Source of the DNA: Embleya scabrispora DSM 41855
Lineage (GTDB): Bacteria; Actinomycetota; Actinomycetes; Streptomycetales; Streptomycetaceae
Length of the DNA stretch: 64,000 bases
Reading direction: 5' to 3'
Assembly (NCBI RefSeq): GCF_000372745.1
Contig: NZ_KB889651.1
Span: 62,001 to 126,000, forward strand
Below the pieces are notes generated by a model that worked only from the letters and a program-made list of their open reading frames with translations, was not told the origin of the DNA and made no database searches. The position numbers were made by a program, and so were the translations under genes. Of this stretch, positions 7,965 through 16,559 are shown one piece after another; position 1 is the first letter of the stretch, and each line of letters begins with the position of its first letter.

Positions 7965-10562
7965 ATGAACAAGGGGTACGCGGTCTACTGCGACGCCGAT
8001 CGGACGTTCTACGACGCGCCGCACCGACTCCGCACGGACGAGAGCGGTCCGGCGGCGTCCTACCGGACCACGCGCCGCGAACTCCCGGACGGCTGGCGGC
8101 GGCACAGCTCCGGCGACTGGCTCGCCTTCCGCCCGGCCGAGTGCCCGCTGCCCGCCCAGGGGTGGAAGATCCACGTCTCCGCGTGCCTGGGCAACGCCGA
8201 GAAGGTACTCGCCGCGGTCTGGGACTACTGCGTCCCGCGCGGCATCGCCTTCAAGTGCATGCCGAGCCCGTACCTGCTGCACACCCGCAACGCCAAGTAC
8301 GCCGACCGGGCCGGGAGCGGAAAGTTCGTCACCGTCTACCCCGCCGACGACGGGGAGTGTCAGCGCGTCGCGACGGACCTGGCCGCACTGTTGGCCGGCG
8401 AGCCCGGCCCGTACATCCTCAGCGACCTGCGCTGGGGCGAGGGACCGGTCTACCTGCGGTACGGCAGCTTCACCGAACGCAACTGCCACGACGAGCGCGG
8501 CGAACTGTGTCCCGCGATCGAGGACGACACCGGCACCCTGGTCCCCGACCGTCGCGAGCCCACCTTCCGGCTGCCGCCGTGGCTCGACCCGCCCGCCTTC
8601 CTGGGCCCGCACCTGGCCGCCCGTGCCGCGACCACCGTCGGCGAACTCCCGTACAAGATCGAGCGCGCGCTGCACTTCTCCAACGGCGGCGGCGTCTACA
8701 TCGGCCGGGATCTGCGCACCGACGAGCAGGTCGTCCTCAAGGAGGCCCGCCCGCACGCCGGGCTCGCCGCGGACGGCGCGGACGCGGTCACCCGCCTGGA
8801 GCGCGAGCGCGACGCGCTGCGCCGGCTGAGCGGGCTCGCCTGCACACCCGAGGTGCACGACTGGTTCAGCCTCGGCGAACACCGCTTCCTGGTGCTGGAG
8901 TTCATCCAGGGCAGTCCACTGAACACGTTCTTCGCCCACCGGCATCCGCTGATCGAGGCGGATCCCTCGCCCGAGCTCCTGGCCGAGTACACCCAGTGGG
9001 CGATGCGCGTGTACACACTCGTGGAGAACGCGATCGCGCAGATCCATGCCCGCGGCGTGGTCTTCAACGACCTGCACCTGTTCAACATCATGATGTCCGA
9101 GGACGAGAGCGCGGTGACGCTGCTCGACTTCGAGGCCGCCGCCGTCGACGACGCGAGCGGTCGCCAGGTGGTCGCCAACCCGGGCTTCGTCGCCCCGCGC
9201 GACCGGCGTGGCGCCGACGTGGACCGCTACGCCCTCGCCTGTCTGCGGATCGCCCTGTTCCTGCCACTCACCAGCCTGTTCGCGGTGGATCGGAACAAGG
9301 CCCGGCACCTGGCCCGCATCGCCGCCGAGCAGTTCCCGATTCCGGCGGGTTGGCTGGACGCGGCGGTCGAGGAGATCCTGCGCGGGTACCACCCGCAGGA
9401 GGCCCCGGACACGGCGTCGCCGGCACCGCGTCGGCCGCGGCCGACGCACGCGTACCTCCCGGTCGACCTCGACGACTGGCCGAACAGCCGCGACTCGATG
9501 GCCCGGGCGATCCACGCGTCCGCCACCCCGGACCGCGAGGATCGTTGTTTCCCGGGCGACATCGCCCAGTTCGCCGTACCCGGCGGCGGCGCGAACTTCG
9601 GGTACGGCGCGGCCGGTGTGTTGTACGCGCTGGGCGAGACCGGTGCCGAACCGCTCCCGGCGGCCGAGGAATGGCTGCTGCGCAGCACCAAGAACCTGCC
9701 GTCCGGCAACCCGATCGGCTTCTACGACGGCCTGTCCGGCGTCGCCTGGACACTGGACCGGCTCGGCCACCGGGAACGCGCCCTGGACCTGGTCGACACG
9801 ATCCTCGCGCAGGACCGGCGCACGCTCGGATCCGACCTGCACAGCGGATTGGCCGGCCTCGGCCTGGCCCTGGACGCGCTGGCCTGCTCCACCGGCGAAC
9901 GCGGCCTGCACACCCACGCGTCGGCCTGCGCCGAGCAGCTCGCCGACCGGGCCCGTACGGGTCCCGCGCCGGCCCGGGCCGGGCTGCTGCACGGCGCCAC
10001 CGGCAGCGCGCTGCTGCACCTGCGACTGTACGAACGGCTGGGTGATCCGGCCCTGTTGGACGCCGCCGCCGAGGCGCTGCGGGCCGACCTGGCCCGCTGC
10101 GTGGTCGCGATCGGCGGCACCCTCCAGGTCGACGAGGGCAAACGCACGATGCCCTACCTGGGTGCGGGCAGCGTGGGTATCGGGATGGTCCTCGACGACT
10201 ACCTCGCACACCGCTCCGACGCCGAGTTCGAGCGGGCCCGCATCGAGATCGTCCGCGCCGCGCAGGCCAAATTCTACGCCCAGCCCGGCCTGTTCCGCGG
10301 TGCCGCGGGCATGGTGCTGCACCTGAGTCGCACCGGCACCGGTGGACCCGGCACCGAACCGGACGACATCCGTCGGCAGATCGAGTCACTGTCCTGGGGC
10401 GCCGTCCCCTACCGGGGCCGACTGGCCTTCGCCGGTGAGCAGATGATGCGCCTGTCGATGGACCTGAGCACCGGCACCGCCGGTTGCCTGCTCGCGTTGG
10501 GCAGCGCCCTGCACGACCGACCCGTGCAACTGCCCTTCCTCCCGCCGCCACCGCGGCCCTGA
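7965..10562 (+). CDS. ramC: Class III lanthipeptide synthetase (LanKC)
   Basis: This 865-residue enzyme phosphorylates and dehydrates Ser residues of the RamS core and cyclises them with Cys. Domains in order: an N-terminal lyase region (about 1-215), a Ser/Thr-kinase-like domain (about 225-480) and a LanC-like cyclase (about 500-865). In the kinase, Lys259 lies in VVLKEA, Asp369 and Asn374 in NDLHLFN, and the metal-binding Asp388 in LLDFEAA. The cyclase keeps glycine motifs such as LHSGLAGLG and LFRGAAGMVLHL but lacks the Cys-Cys-His zinc ligands, as expected for class III. ATG 7965 follows GGGAG. It begins the operon ramC-S-A-B. Confidence 0.96.
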   Translation: MNKGYAVYCDADRTFYDAPHRLRTDESGPAASYRTTRRELPDGWRRHSSGDWLAFRPAECPLPAQGWKIHVSACLGNAEKVLAAVWDYCVPRGIAFKCMPSPYLLHTRNAKYADRAGSGKFVTVYPADDGECQRVATDLAALLAGEPGPYILSDLRWGEGPVYLRYGSFTERNCHDERGELCPAIEDDTGTLVPDRREPTFRLPPWLDPPAFLGPHLAARAATTVGELPYKIERALHFSNGGGVYIGRDLRTDEQVVLKEARPHAGLAADGADAVTRLERERDALRRLSGLACTPEVHDWFSLGEHRFLVLEFIQGSPLNTFFAHRHPLIEADPSPELLAEYTQWAMRVYTLVENAIAQIHARGVVFNDLHLFNIMMSEDESAVTLLDFEAAAVDDASGRQVVANPGFVAPRDRRGADVDRYALACLRIALFLPLTSLFAVDRNKARHLARIAAEQFPIPAGWLDAAVEEILRGYHPQEAPDTASPAPRRPRPTHAYLPVDLDDWPNSRDSMARAIHASATPDREDRCFPGDIAQFAVPGGGANFGYGAAGVLYALGETGAEPLPAAEEWLLRSTKNLPSGNPIGFYDGLSGVAWTLDRLGHRERALDLVDTILAQDRRTLGSDLHSGLAGLGLALDALACSTGERGLHTHASACAEQLADRARTGPAPARAGLLHGATGSALLHLRLYERLGDPALLDAAAEALRADLARCVVAIGGTLQVDEGKRTMPYLGAGSVGIGMVLDDYLAHRSDAEFERARIEIVRAAQAKFYAQPGLFRGAAGMVLHLSRTGTGGPGTEPDDIRRQIESLSWGAVPYRGRLAFAGEQMMRLSMDLSTGTAGCLLALGSALHDRPVQLPFLPPPPRP

Positions 10563-10665
10563 AGCCGATTCCTTCACGGGGATCGAAGCAGGACCGGCCC
10601 GCCGTTTCGGGGGCCGGCGCACCATCCCGAACGACCGAGCACCACTACCGAGAGGAACGATCATC

Positions 10666-10794
10666 ATGGCACTTCTCGACCTGCAGGCGCTGGAGACCGA
10701 CGAGGCCCCCGAGTTCGGCGGCGGTGGCGGCGGGAGCCGCGCCAGCCTGCTCCTGTGCGGCAACAGCAGCCTGAGCCTGGTCACCTGCAACTGA
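10666..10794 (+). CDS. ramS: SapB-like class III lanthipeptide precursor
   Basis: This 42-residue precursor has a leader with the class III recognition motif (LLDLQALE, residues 3-10), a six-Gly stretch (18-23) and a core ending in Asn. The core carries the S-x2-S-x3-C motif twice, as SRASLLLC and SSLSLVTC. This exactly matches the layout of RamS/AmfS, whose product SapB is a morphogenetic surfactant that lets aerial hyphae leave the water surface. Two rings with Dha residues are expected. The ATG at 10666 follows a strong AGAGGA site. Compared with S. coelicolor SapB as I recall it, the core differs at a few positions (Asn for Asp, Leu-Val for Ile-Thr) and the Gly run is unusual. Confidence 0.96.
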   Translation: MALLDLQALETDEAPEFGGGGGGSRASLLLCGNSSLSLVTCN

Positions 10795-10839
10795 CCCACC
10801 CACTCCCGGGGATGACCTCCCCGAAGTGACGAGTTCCAC

Positions 10840-10874
10840 GCGGTCCCGGGCGGCGGCATTCCGCCCGGGACCGC
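10840..10874 (+). terminator. Strong hairpin between ramS and ramA (attenuator)
   Basis: GCGGTCCCGGGCGG at 10840-10853 pairs perfectly over 14 bp with 10861-10874 around the seven-base loop CGGCATT. There is no U-tract. In this position it would let ramC-ramS mRNA accumulate in excess of the transporter message, by partial termination or 3'-end protection. Confidence 0.65.
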
Positions 10875-10945
10875 TGCTCTCGAAAGTACGCCCTCAGAGC
10901 GGACTCAGGACCGATCCCGTACCCGGAGGCGAGGAATCGCAGCAC

Positions 10946-12796
10946 ATGGCCGCCACGCGCCGGACCGCCGACCGCGCCGAACAAGCGCCCACCGACGGCA
11001 CCGGCCGGCTCCTGATCGGTGCCGTGCGGCACAGCGCGGGGCGCACCGCGGCCGCGTTCGGCTGCAGCGCCGGCTCCGCCGCCGTCGCGATCGCGCTGCC
11101 CGCCGTCCTGGGCCACACGCTCGACCTGCTCCTCGACGACGCCGCCGGCGCGCGCCGCGCGGTCGCCCTGTGCGCGATCCTGATCGTCGCCGAGGTCGTC
11201 TTCGACGCATCGGAGGCGCTCCTGGGCGGGATCATCACCGCCCGGACCGCCGCCTGGCTGCGCCGGCTCGGCATCGACCACGTGTTGTCCCTCGCCCCGC
11301 ACCGCGCCGCCGAGCGCTGCACTCCCGGCGACCTGGTCACCCGGCTCACCGGCAACGTCGCCGAGGCGAGTACCGCTCCCGTCACGGCCGCAAACGGCGT
11401 GGCCACGCTCTTCGTACCGCTCGGTGGCCTGATCGCACTCGCGTTGATCGACATCCGGCTGTTCGCGGTCTTCCTGGCGGGTCTACCGCTGCTGGCCTGG
11501 CTGCTGCGCGCCTTCGTCCGCGACACCTCGGACAGCGTGACCCGCTACCAGCGCGTGCAGGCGGACATCGCCGGCCGGCTCGTCGAGGCGCTGGGCGGCG
11601 CGCGCACGATCGCCGCCGCCGGCAGCTCGGCACGCGAACTCGAGCGGATCCTGGCGCCGTTGCCGGAACTGGGCAACCAGGGCAGGCGGATGTGGCACGT
11701 CTACGGACGGGCCATGGCCGGCGCCGGAATCCTGGTACCGCTGCTGACCACCGCGGTGTTGGCGGTCGGCGGAGTACGACTGACCCACGGCGACCTGACC
11801 GTCGGCGAACTGCTCGCCGCCTCGCGCTACGCCGTGCTGGCCGCCGGTCTGGGCGCCGTCGTCGGGCAGATCAACGCCCTCGTACGCAGCCGCGCCGCCG
11901 GCCGCCGCACCGCCGAGTTGCTCGCCGTGCCTTCGATGCGGTCGGGCACCGACCCGCTTCCGGTGGACGGCCCGGGTCGGCTCGAACTGCGCGGGGTCAC
12001 CGTCGTCCGGGACGGCACGCCGGTACTGCGCGACGTGGACCTGATCGTGCCGGGCGGCACCACCACGGCCGTGGTCGGGCACTCCGGTGCGGGCAAGTCC
12101 ACACTCGCCGCGGTCGCCGGACGACTGACCGACGTGGACGCGGGCACGGTGCTGTTGGACGGTGTACCGCTGGCCCGAATCGCCCCGGAACGGCTGCGTC
12201 GGGAGGTCGGGTACGCCTTCGAGCGACCGGCCCTGTTCGGCGACACGATCGCCGGGGCGATCGCCTTCGGCCCCTACGCCTGCTCCCCCGGCGAGATCGA
12301 GATCGCCGCCGAGGCAGCCGGCGCCGACGGCTTCATCCGGCTCCTGCCGAAGGGCTACGCGGCGCCGCTGGACACCGCGCCGCTTTCCGGCGGCGAGCTG
12401 CAACGCCTCGGCCTGGCACGCGCGTTCGCGCACGCAGGCCGATTGCTCGTGCTGGACGACGCCACGTCGAGCCTGGACAGTGTCACCGAACTGCGGGTCG
12501 GTCGGGCGCTGGTCCGGGACGTCCGCGCGGGCACCCGACTGCTGATCGCCCACCGAGCCTCCTCCGCGGCGCGGGCCGACCGGGTCGTCTGGCTGGAGGA
12601 CGGCCGGGTGCGCGCGTTGGGCACGCACGAGGTGCTGTGGGAAGACCCGGGCTACCGGGCGGTGTTCGCGGATCCGGGCGAGGTGCCGGGTGCCCGGGAG
12701 GACCCGGGCTACCGGGCGGCGTTCGCCGATCCGGATGAGACTGCCGACGGATCGGCTGCCGGGGCCGCGCCGGACTCCGTCGGGGAGGCCCGGTGA
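10946..12796 (+). CDS. ramA: ABC transporter for SapB-like peptide, first subunit
   Basis: This 616-residue fused membrane and ATPase half-transporter probably exports the lanthipeptide as a heterodimer with RamB. Membrane helices occupy about residues 30-310. The ATPase has Walker A GHSGAGKST (about 378), signature LSGGE (about 480) and Walker B LLVLDDATSSLD (about 503). The Walker B aspartate is followed by Asp where Glu is usual, suggesting that this site is degenerate and the partner subunit does most ATP hydrolysis. ATG 10946 follows GGAGGCGAGG. Near the C terminus the motif EDPGYRA.FADP is duplicated. It overlaps ramB by four bases (GTGA). Confidence 0.94.
   Translation: MAATRRTADRAEQAPTDGTGRLLIGAVRHSAGRTAAAFGCSAGSAAVAIALPAVLGHTLDLLLDDAAGARRAVALCAILIVAEVVFDASEALLGGIITARTAAWLRRLGIDHVLSLAPHRAAERCTPGDLVTRLTGNVAEASTAPVTAANGVATLFVPLGGLIALALIDIRLFAVFLAGLPLLAWLLRAFVRDTSDSVTRYQRVQADIAGRLVEALGGARTIAAAGSSARELERILAPLPELGNQGRRMWHVYGRAMAGAGILVPLLTTAVLAVGGVRLTHGDLTVGELLAASRYAVLAAGLGAVVGQINALVRSRAAGRRTAELLAVPSMRSGTDPLPVDGPGRLELRGVTVVRDGTPVLRDVDLIVPGGTTTAVVGHSGAGKSTLAAVAGRLTDVDAGTVLLDGVPLARIAPERLRREVGYAFERPALFGDTIAGAIAFGPYACSPGEIEIAAEAAGADGFIRLLPKGYAAPLDTAPLSGGELQRLGLARAFAHAGRLLVLDDATSSLDSVTELRVGRALVRDVRAGTRLLIAHRASSAARADRVVWLEDGRVRALGTHEVLWEDPGYRAVFADPGEVPGAREDPGYRAAFADPDETADGSAAGAAPDSVGEAR
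12641..12735 (+). repeat. In-frame tandem duplication at the end of ramA
   Basis: About 38 bp beginning GAAGACCCGGGCTACCGGGC at 12641 recur from 12698, a shift of 57 bp or 19 codons, so the reading frame is kept. The encoded repeat is EDPGYRAVFADP then EDPGYRAAFADP, separated by a short Gly/Pro linker. The duplication lies beyond the ATPase core and probably does not affect catalysis. Confidence 0.75.
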
Positions 12797-14526
12797 AGGC
12801 CGGTCGATCCCGGGTTCCGGTGTTGGCCCGGCGTTTCCTGGCCCGGCGCAGGTGGGTCCTGGTCCGGCTCGCGGGCTGGTCGCTGCTGGAGTCGACCCAG
12901 ACGTTCCTCGGCGGCTACGGCGTGGCGATGGCCCTCGATCGCGGCTTTCTGGCCGGGCACACCGGAATCGGGTTGGTCTGGCTGGCCGTTGCGGCAGTGG
13001 CGATCGTCCTCGGCGGGTCGGCCACGGGCGGAACCTTTCGCGGCCTGGCCGATCTGGTCGAGCCGCTGCGCGACGGGCTGGTCCGGCGGGTGGCGGCCGG
13101 CGCATTGGTCGAGGCGATCGACGCGCCGGCGCGCGCGGCGGACGGCGCGGTGGTCTCCCGCCTGACCAACCAGAGCGAGATCGCCCGGGACAGCTTCGCC
13201 GGACTGGTCCTGGTGACCCGTTCGTTCGTCTTCACCGCGCTCGGCGCATTGTTCGGACTGGCCGCACTGGCACCGGAGTTGCTGGTCGTGGTGGTGCCGC
13301 CGCTGGTGCTGGGACTGGGGCTCTTCCTGGCCACGCTGGCACCGATGGCCGCGCGCCAGCGTGCCTTCCTGGACGCCGACGAGGCGCTGTCCGCCCGACT
13401 CGGGATGGTGGCGACGGGCCTGCGCGACGTACTGGCGGGCGGCGCACACGATTCGGTCGCGGCCCGCACGCACGCGCTGATCGACGCCGAGGCGCGCGCG
13501 GCGCGGTCGTTGGCCCGGTGGGCCGGCGCGCGGGCGATCGCGCTGGGGGTGGCCGGGCAGTTGCCGGTCCTGCTGCTGTTGGTGACCGCGCCCTGGCTGC
13601 TCGATCGGGGCCTGACCGCGGGTGCGCTGCTGGGTGCGCTGACCTACCTCACCCAGGCACTGCTGCCGGCGCTGCACACGTTGATGCACGCGCTCGGCGC
13701 GGCCGGCACCCGACTGCTCGTGGTCCTGGATCGGCTCACCGCGGGGCCGACGGTCACTCCGGCCGCAGCGCGACGCGTGGCCGGCTCGACCGGCGCGTCC
13801 GGCGGGCCGCCGCGCGTGCGGCTGCACCGCGTGACGTTCGCGTACGGACCGAGCGCGGCGCCGGTGTTGCGCGATCTGGACCTGAGCGTCGAACCCGGTG
13901 AGCACCTCGTGGTGGTCGGTCCCAGCGGGATCGGCAAGTCGACGCTGACGGCCATCGTCGCGGGTGTGCTCGCACCGGACCGGGGCGAGGTGTACGTGGA
14001 CGGCCGGCCGGTCCGCCCGGTCGGCGGTGACCCGTCCCGGCTGCGGGTGCTCATCCCGCAGCAGGCGTACGTGTTCACCGGCAGCGTCCGGGAGAACCTG
14101 CACTACCTGTGTCCGGACGGCGCGTCCACATCGGCGTTGACCGCGTCGGCGGACGCGGTGGGCCTGTTGCCGCTGATCGATCGACTGGGTGGCCTCGACG
14201 CGCCGGTGGACCCGGCGTCGTTGTCCCAGGGCGAGCGGCAGTTGATCGCGCTGGGCCGGGCCCACCTGTCACCGGCGCCCCTGGTCTTGCTGGACGAGGC
14301 CACGTGTCATCTGGATCCGGTCGCCGAACGGCGCGCCGAACAAGCCTTCGCGCAGCGGCCCGGGACGCTGATCGTGGTCGCGCATCGGATCAGTTCGGCC
14401 CGACGGGCGGACCGGGTGCTGGTCCTGGACGGCGTGCACGCGGTGTGCGGGACGCATCACGAACTCCTGGAGCGCTCGTCGCTGTACCGGGATCTGGTCG
14501 GGGACTGGCACGCCGAGCGAATCTGA
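12793..14526 (+). CDS. ramB: ABC transporter for SapB-like peptide, second subunit
   Basis: This 577-residue fused ABC half-transporter is the partner of RamA. Its six helices lie in roughly residues 20-300. The ATPase has Walker A GPSGIGKST (about 376), a signature reading LSQGE instead of LSGGE (about 477), and Walker B LVLLDEATCHLD with the catalytic Glu intact. With RamA's Asp at that position, this gives one canonical and one degenerate site, as in many heterodimeric exporters. The GTG start at 12793 overlaps the ramA stop and follows GGGGAGG. The gene ends 88 bp before the convergent ramR. Confidence 0.94.
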   Translation: MKAGRSRVPVLARRFLARRRWVLVRLAGWSLLESTQTFLGGYGVAMALDRGFLAGHTGIGLVWLAVAAVAIVLGGSATGGTFRGLADLVEPLRDGLVRRVAAGALVEAIDAPARAADGAVVSRLTNQSEIARDSFAGLVLVTRSFVFTALGALFGLAALAPELLVVVVPPLVLGLGLFLATLAPMAARQRAFLDADEALSARLGMVATGLRDVLAGGAHDSVAARTHALIDAEARAARSLARWAGARAIALGVAGQLPVLLLLVTAPWLLDRGLTAGALLGALTYLTQALLPALHTLMHALGAAGTRLLVVLDRLTAGPTVTPAAARRVAGSTGASGGPPRVRLHRVTFAYGPSAAPVLRDLDLSVEPGEHLVVVGPSGIGKSTLTAIVAGVLAPDRGEVYVDGRPVRPVGGDPSRLRVLIPQQAYVFTGSVRENLHYLCPDGASTSALTASADAVGLLPLIDRLGGLDAPVDPASLSQGERQLIALGRAHLSPAPLVLLDEATCHLDPVAERRAEQAFAQRPGTLIVVAHRISSARRADRVLVLDGVHAVCGTHHELLERSSLYRDLVGDWHAERI

Positions 14527-14614
14527 GCCGGGCGTCGGGGCGGTGGCGGGGCGTCGGGGGTGCTCACGTGGTCGGGATCCGGGCTGGGGTGCGCCCGGAT
14601 CCGACAGGGCCGTT

Positions 14615-15202
14615 CTATACCCAGCCGGCGTCCTGCGAGATCCGGATGGCGTCGATCCGGTTGCGGGCTCCGGTCTTGCGGGTGATCGCGGACATGTAGT
14701 TCCGTACCGTGCCGATGCTGAGCCGCAGGTTGCGGGCTATCTCAGGAGCGGACGCCCCTTCGGCGGCCAGCGTCAGCACCCGTATCTCGCGTGGGGTCAG
14801 CGGGGCACTCGCGGCGCGCAGCAGATCGAGCGCGAGCGACCCGTCCACGTAGCGCCGACCGGCGGCCACCAACCGGATCGCGCGCGGCAGTTGCGGCGGC
14901 TGGGCGTCCTTGTCCACGAAGCCCAAAGCCTTGGCCTCGGCCGCGCGACACAGGCTGCCCGGCCGCGAGGTGGTGGCCAGGACGAGCAGGGCACAGTCCG
15001 GGTCGACCGGGCGTCGCGGTAATTGCACGGACCCGGGACAGTCCACGTCCACCACACAGACGTGCGGACGTTGGCACCGGGCCCGATTCGGTGCGCCGTC
15101 CCAACTATCGGCCTCCACCTCGATGTCCTCCTCGCGATCGAGCAGCGCGGTCAGCGCCGATCGCATCAATTCCGTGTCGTGCACCAAGAGAACGCGGATC
15201 AT
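14615..15202 (-). CDS. ramR: LuxR-type orphan response regulator of the ram operon
   Basis: This 195-residue regulator has an N-terminal receiver domain (about 1-120; IRVLLVHDTELMRSAL) and a C-terminal LuxR-type helix-turn-helix (about 130-190; LTPREIRVLTLAAEGASAPEIARNL). The phosphorylation-site region CVVDVDCPG keeps an Asp. The switch Lys is in FVDKDAQ. It is convergent to ramB, the arrangement seen in S. coelicolor and S. griseus (amfR), where RamR switches on the ram operon. No sensor kinase is encoded nearby. ATG 15202 follows GGGAGCG. Autoregulation cannot be judged from the 230 bp upstream, which holds no clear palindrome. Confidence 0.92.
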   Translation of the reverse strand: MIRVLLVHDTELMRSALTALLDREEDIEVEADSWDGAPNRARCQRPHVCVVDVDCPGSVQLPRRPVDPDCALLVLATTSRPGSLCRAAEAKALGFVDKDAQPPQLPRAIRLVAAGRRYVDGSLALDLLRAASAPLTPREIRVLTLAAEGASAPEIARNLRLSIGTVRNYMSAITRKTGARNRIDAIRISQDAGWV

Positions 15203-15432
15203 TGTTCGCTCCCAACCGACGCCGACGTCCCGAAGTTGCCCGTCGAGCACCTCGATAGCTACCCCGCCCCACGACTTACACCACAACCTGTAATCGAATG
15301 ATGCGTTTGTGCGACGTTTGGATCCCTCGCTCGCACTTCCTGTCGAACCACGACCGCTCGGGGCCGCTCTCGATCACGCGGTGCCGCCGGCCCGGCCGGA
15401 GCTTCCGGTGCGGATCGGCGCGCGGGCGGGGG

Positions 15433-16413
15433 CTACCGACGGGGCCCGGCGCCTTTGGGCCGACGCGTCGGACCGCAGCGCCGGGTTCGGGCCCAACTCG
15501 GCGCCCACGTCTCGCCGTCCGGGTCGTCGGGTGCCGCGGCGGTGAGATGGTCGCGCAGCGCGGTGAGCGCGGGGTGCGGGTTGTCCGTGCGCCAGAGCAG
15601 CGAGTGCGGGTAGATCGGGGTCGGATCGCACAGCGGGATGAGCCGCAGGTCGTGGCCGACCGGCCAGACGAGTGGCGTTCGGTCGGTGAGGAAGGTCGCC
15701 AGCGTCGACGAGTCGGCGATCGTGTCGAGGAGCGCCTCGATGCCGAAGTCGGGGCCGATCGTGTCGATGGTGAGCCCGAACGCGGCGCCGAGTTCGTCGT
15801 AGTAGGCGGTCCACTCGGTGCCCCGGATGTTGCCCGGCATCCAGATCCGATGGCCGACCAGTCGGGCAAGCTCGACCGCGCGGGCGGTGGCGAACTCGTG
15901 GGTGGGGCCGACGAACAGCCGAAGCGGCTCGTCCAGGACCGGGGTCGCCTCGACGCCGTCGGGCAGTTGCCGACCGGGCATGGTGACGGCACGCAGGGTC
16001 GCGTCGATGACGCCGGACCGTACGGCGTCCACGGCCGCGTCGGCGCCGAAGAGGGTCACCACGTCGAGCCCGATCTCCGGGTGCGCGCGGTGGAAGTCGC
16101 GCACCAGTCCGGCCGGGGCGAGCCGGCGGCCGACCACGTCGACGCGCAGCGCGCGCCGCCCCGGACGCACGGAGGCGGCGGCCTGCTCCGCGGCGAGCAG
16201 CAGAGCCCGGGCGTGCGGCAGGAACACCTGCCCGTCGATGGTCAATTGTGCTCCTCGCGCGGTGCGCACGAACAACTGCACACCGAGATCCTTCTCCAGC
16301 GCCGCGACGCGCTTGGAGACGGCCTGCTGGGTGATCGACAGCCGGGCTGCGGCCGACTGGAACCGTCCCGCGTCCACGGCGGCGACGAAAGTGCGCACGG
16401 CGGCGATATCCAC
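15433..16413 (-). CDS. LysR-family transcriptional regulator
   Basis: This 326-residue regulator has a typical N-terminal winged helix (residues 1-60; AVRTFVAAVDAGRFQSAAARLSITQQAVSKRVAALE). A periplasmic-binding-like effector domain follows (about 90-300). The start is a GTG at 16413; an upstream ATG at 16421 is out of frame. The last 25 residues are Arg/Pro-rich. A 17-bp palindrome lies just upstream (16430-16446). Its divergent neighbour is dnaE, which is not an expected LysR target, so the true target gene is unknown. Length is about 20-30 residues longer than usual because of the tail. Confidence 0.92.
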   Translation of the reverse strand: MDIAAVRTFVAAVDAGRFQSAAARLSITQQAVSKRVAALEKDLGVQLFVRTARGAQLTIDGQVFLPHARALLLAAEQAAASVRPGRRALRVDVVGRRLAPAGLVRDFHRAHPEIGLDVVTLFGADAAVDAVRSGVIDATLRAVTMPGRQLPDGVEATPVLDEPLRLFVGPTHEFATARAVELARLVGHRIWMPGNIRGTEWTAYYDELGAAFGLTIDTIGPDFGIEALLDTIADSSTLATFLTDRTPLVWPVGHDLRLIPLCDPTPIYPHSLLWRTDNPHPALTALRDHLTAAAPDDPDGETWAPSWARTRRCGPTRRPKGAGPRR

Positions 16414-16429
16414 GCCGCCATGCTAGACG

Positions 16430-16446
16430 CACAACCGATGGTTGTG
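16430..16446. promoter_or_regulatory. Palindrome, probable LysR operator
   Basis: CACAACCGATGGTTGTG has perfect 7-bp arms around three bases and lies 17 bp before the LysR start codon. Interrupted palindromes of this size close to the gene start are typical LysR autoregulatory sites. Confidence 0.55.
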
Positions 16447-16559
16447 GATTGTGGGTGAGATAGTTGTTTGATCCCATTACGTCATGCTCGATTTGATGTC
16501 TCCGGTCAACGCTCGGTTTCACGAAGGGCGCCCCCTCTCGCCTCGGAGATGACACACTC

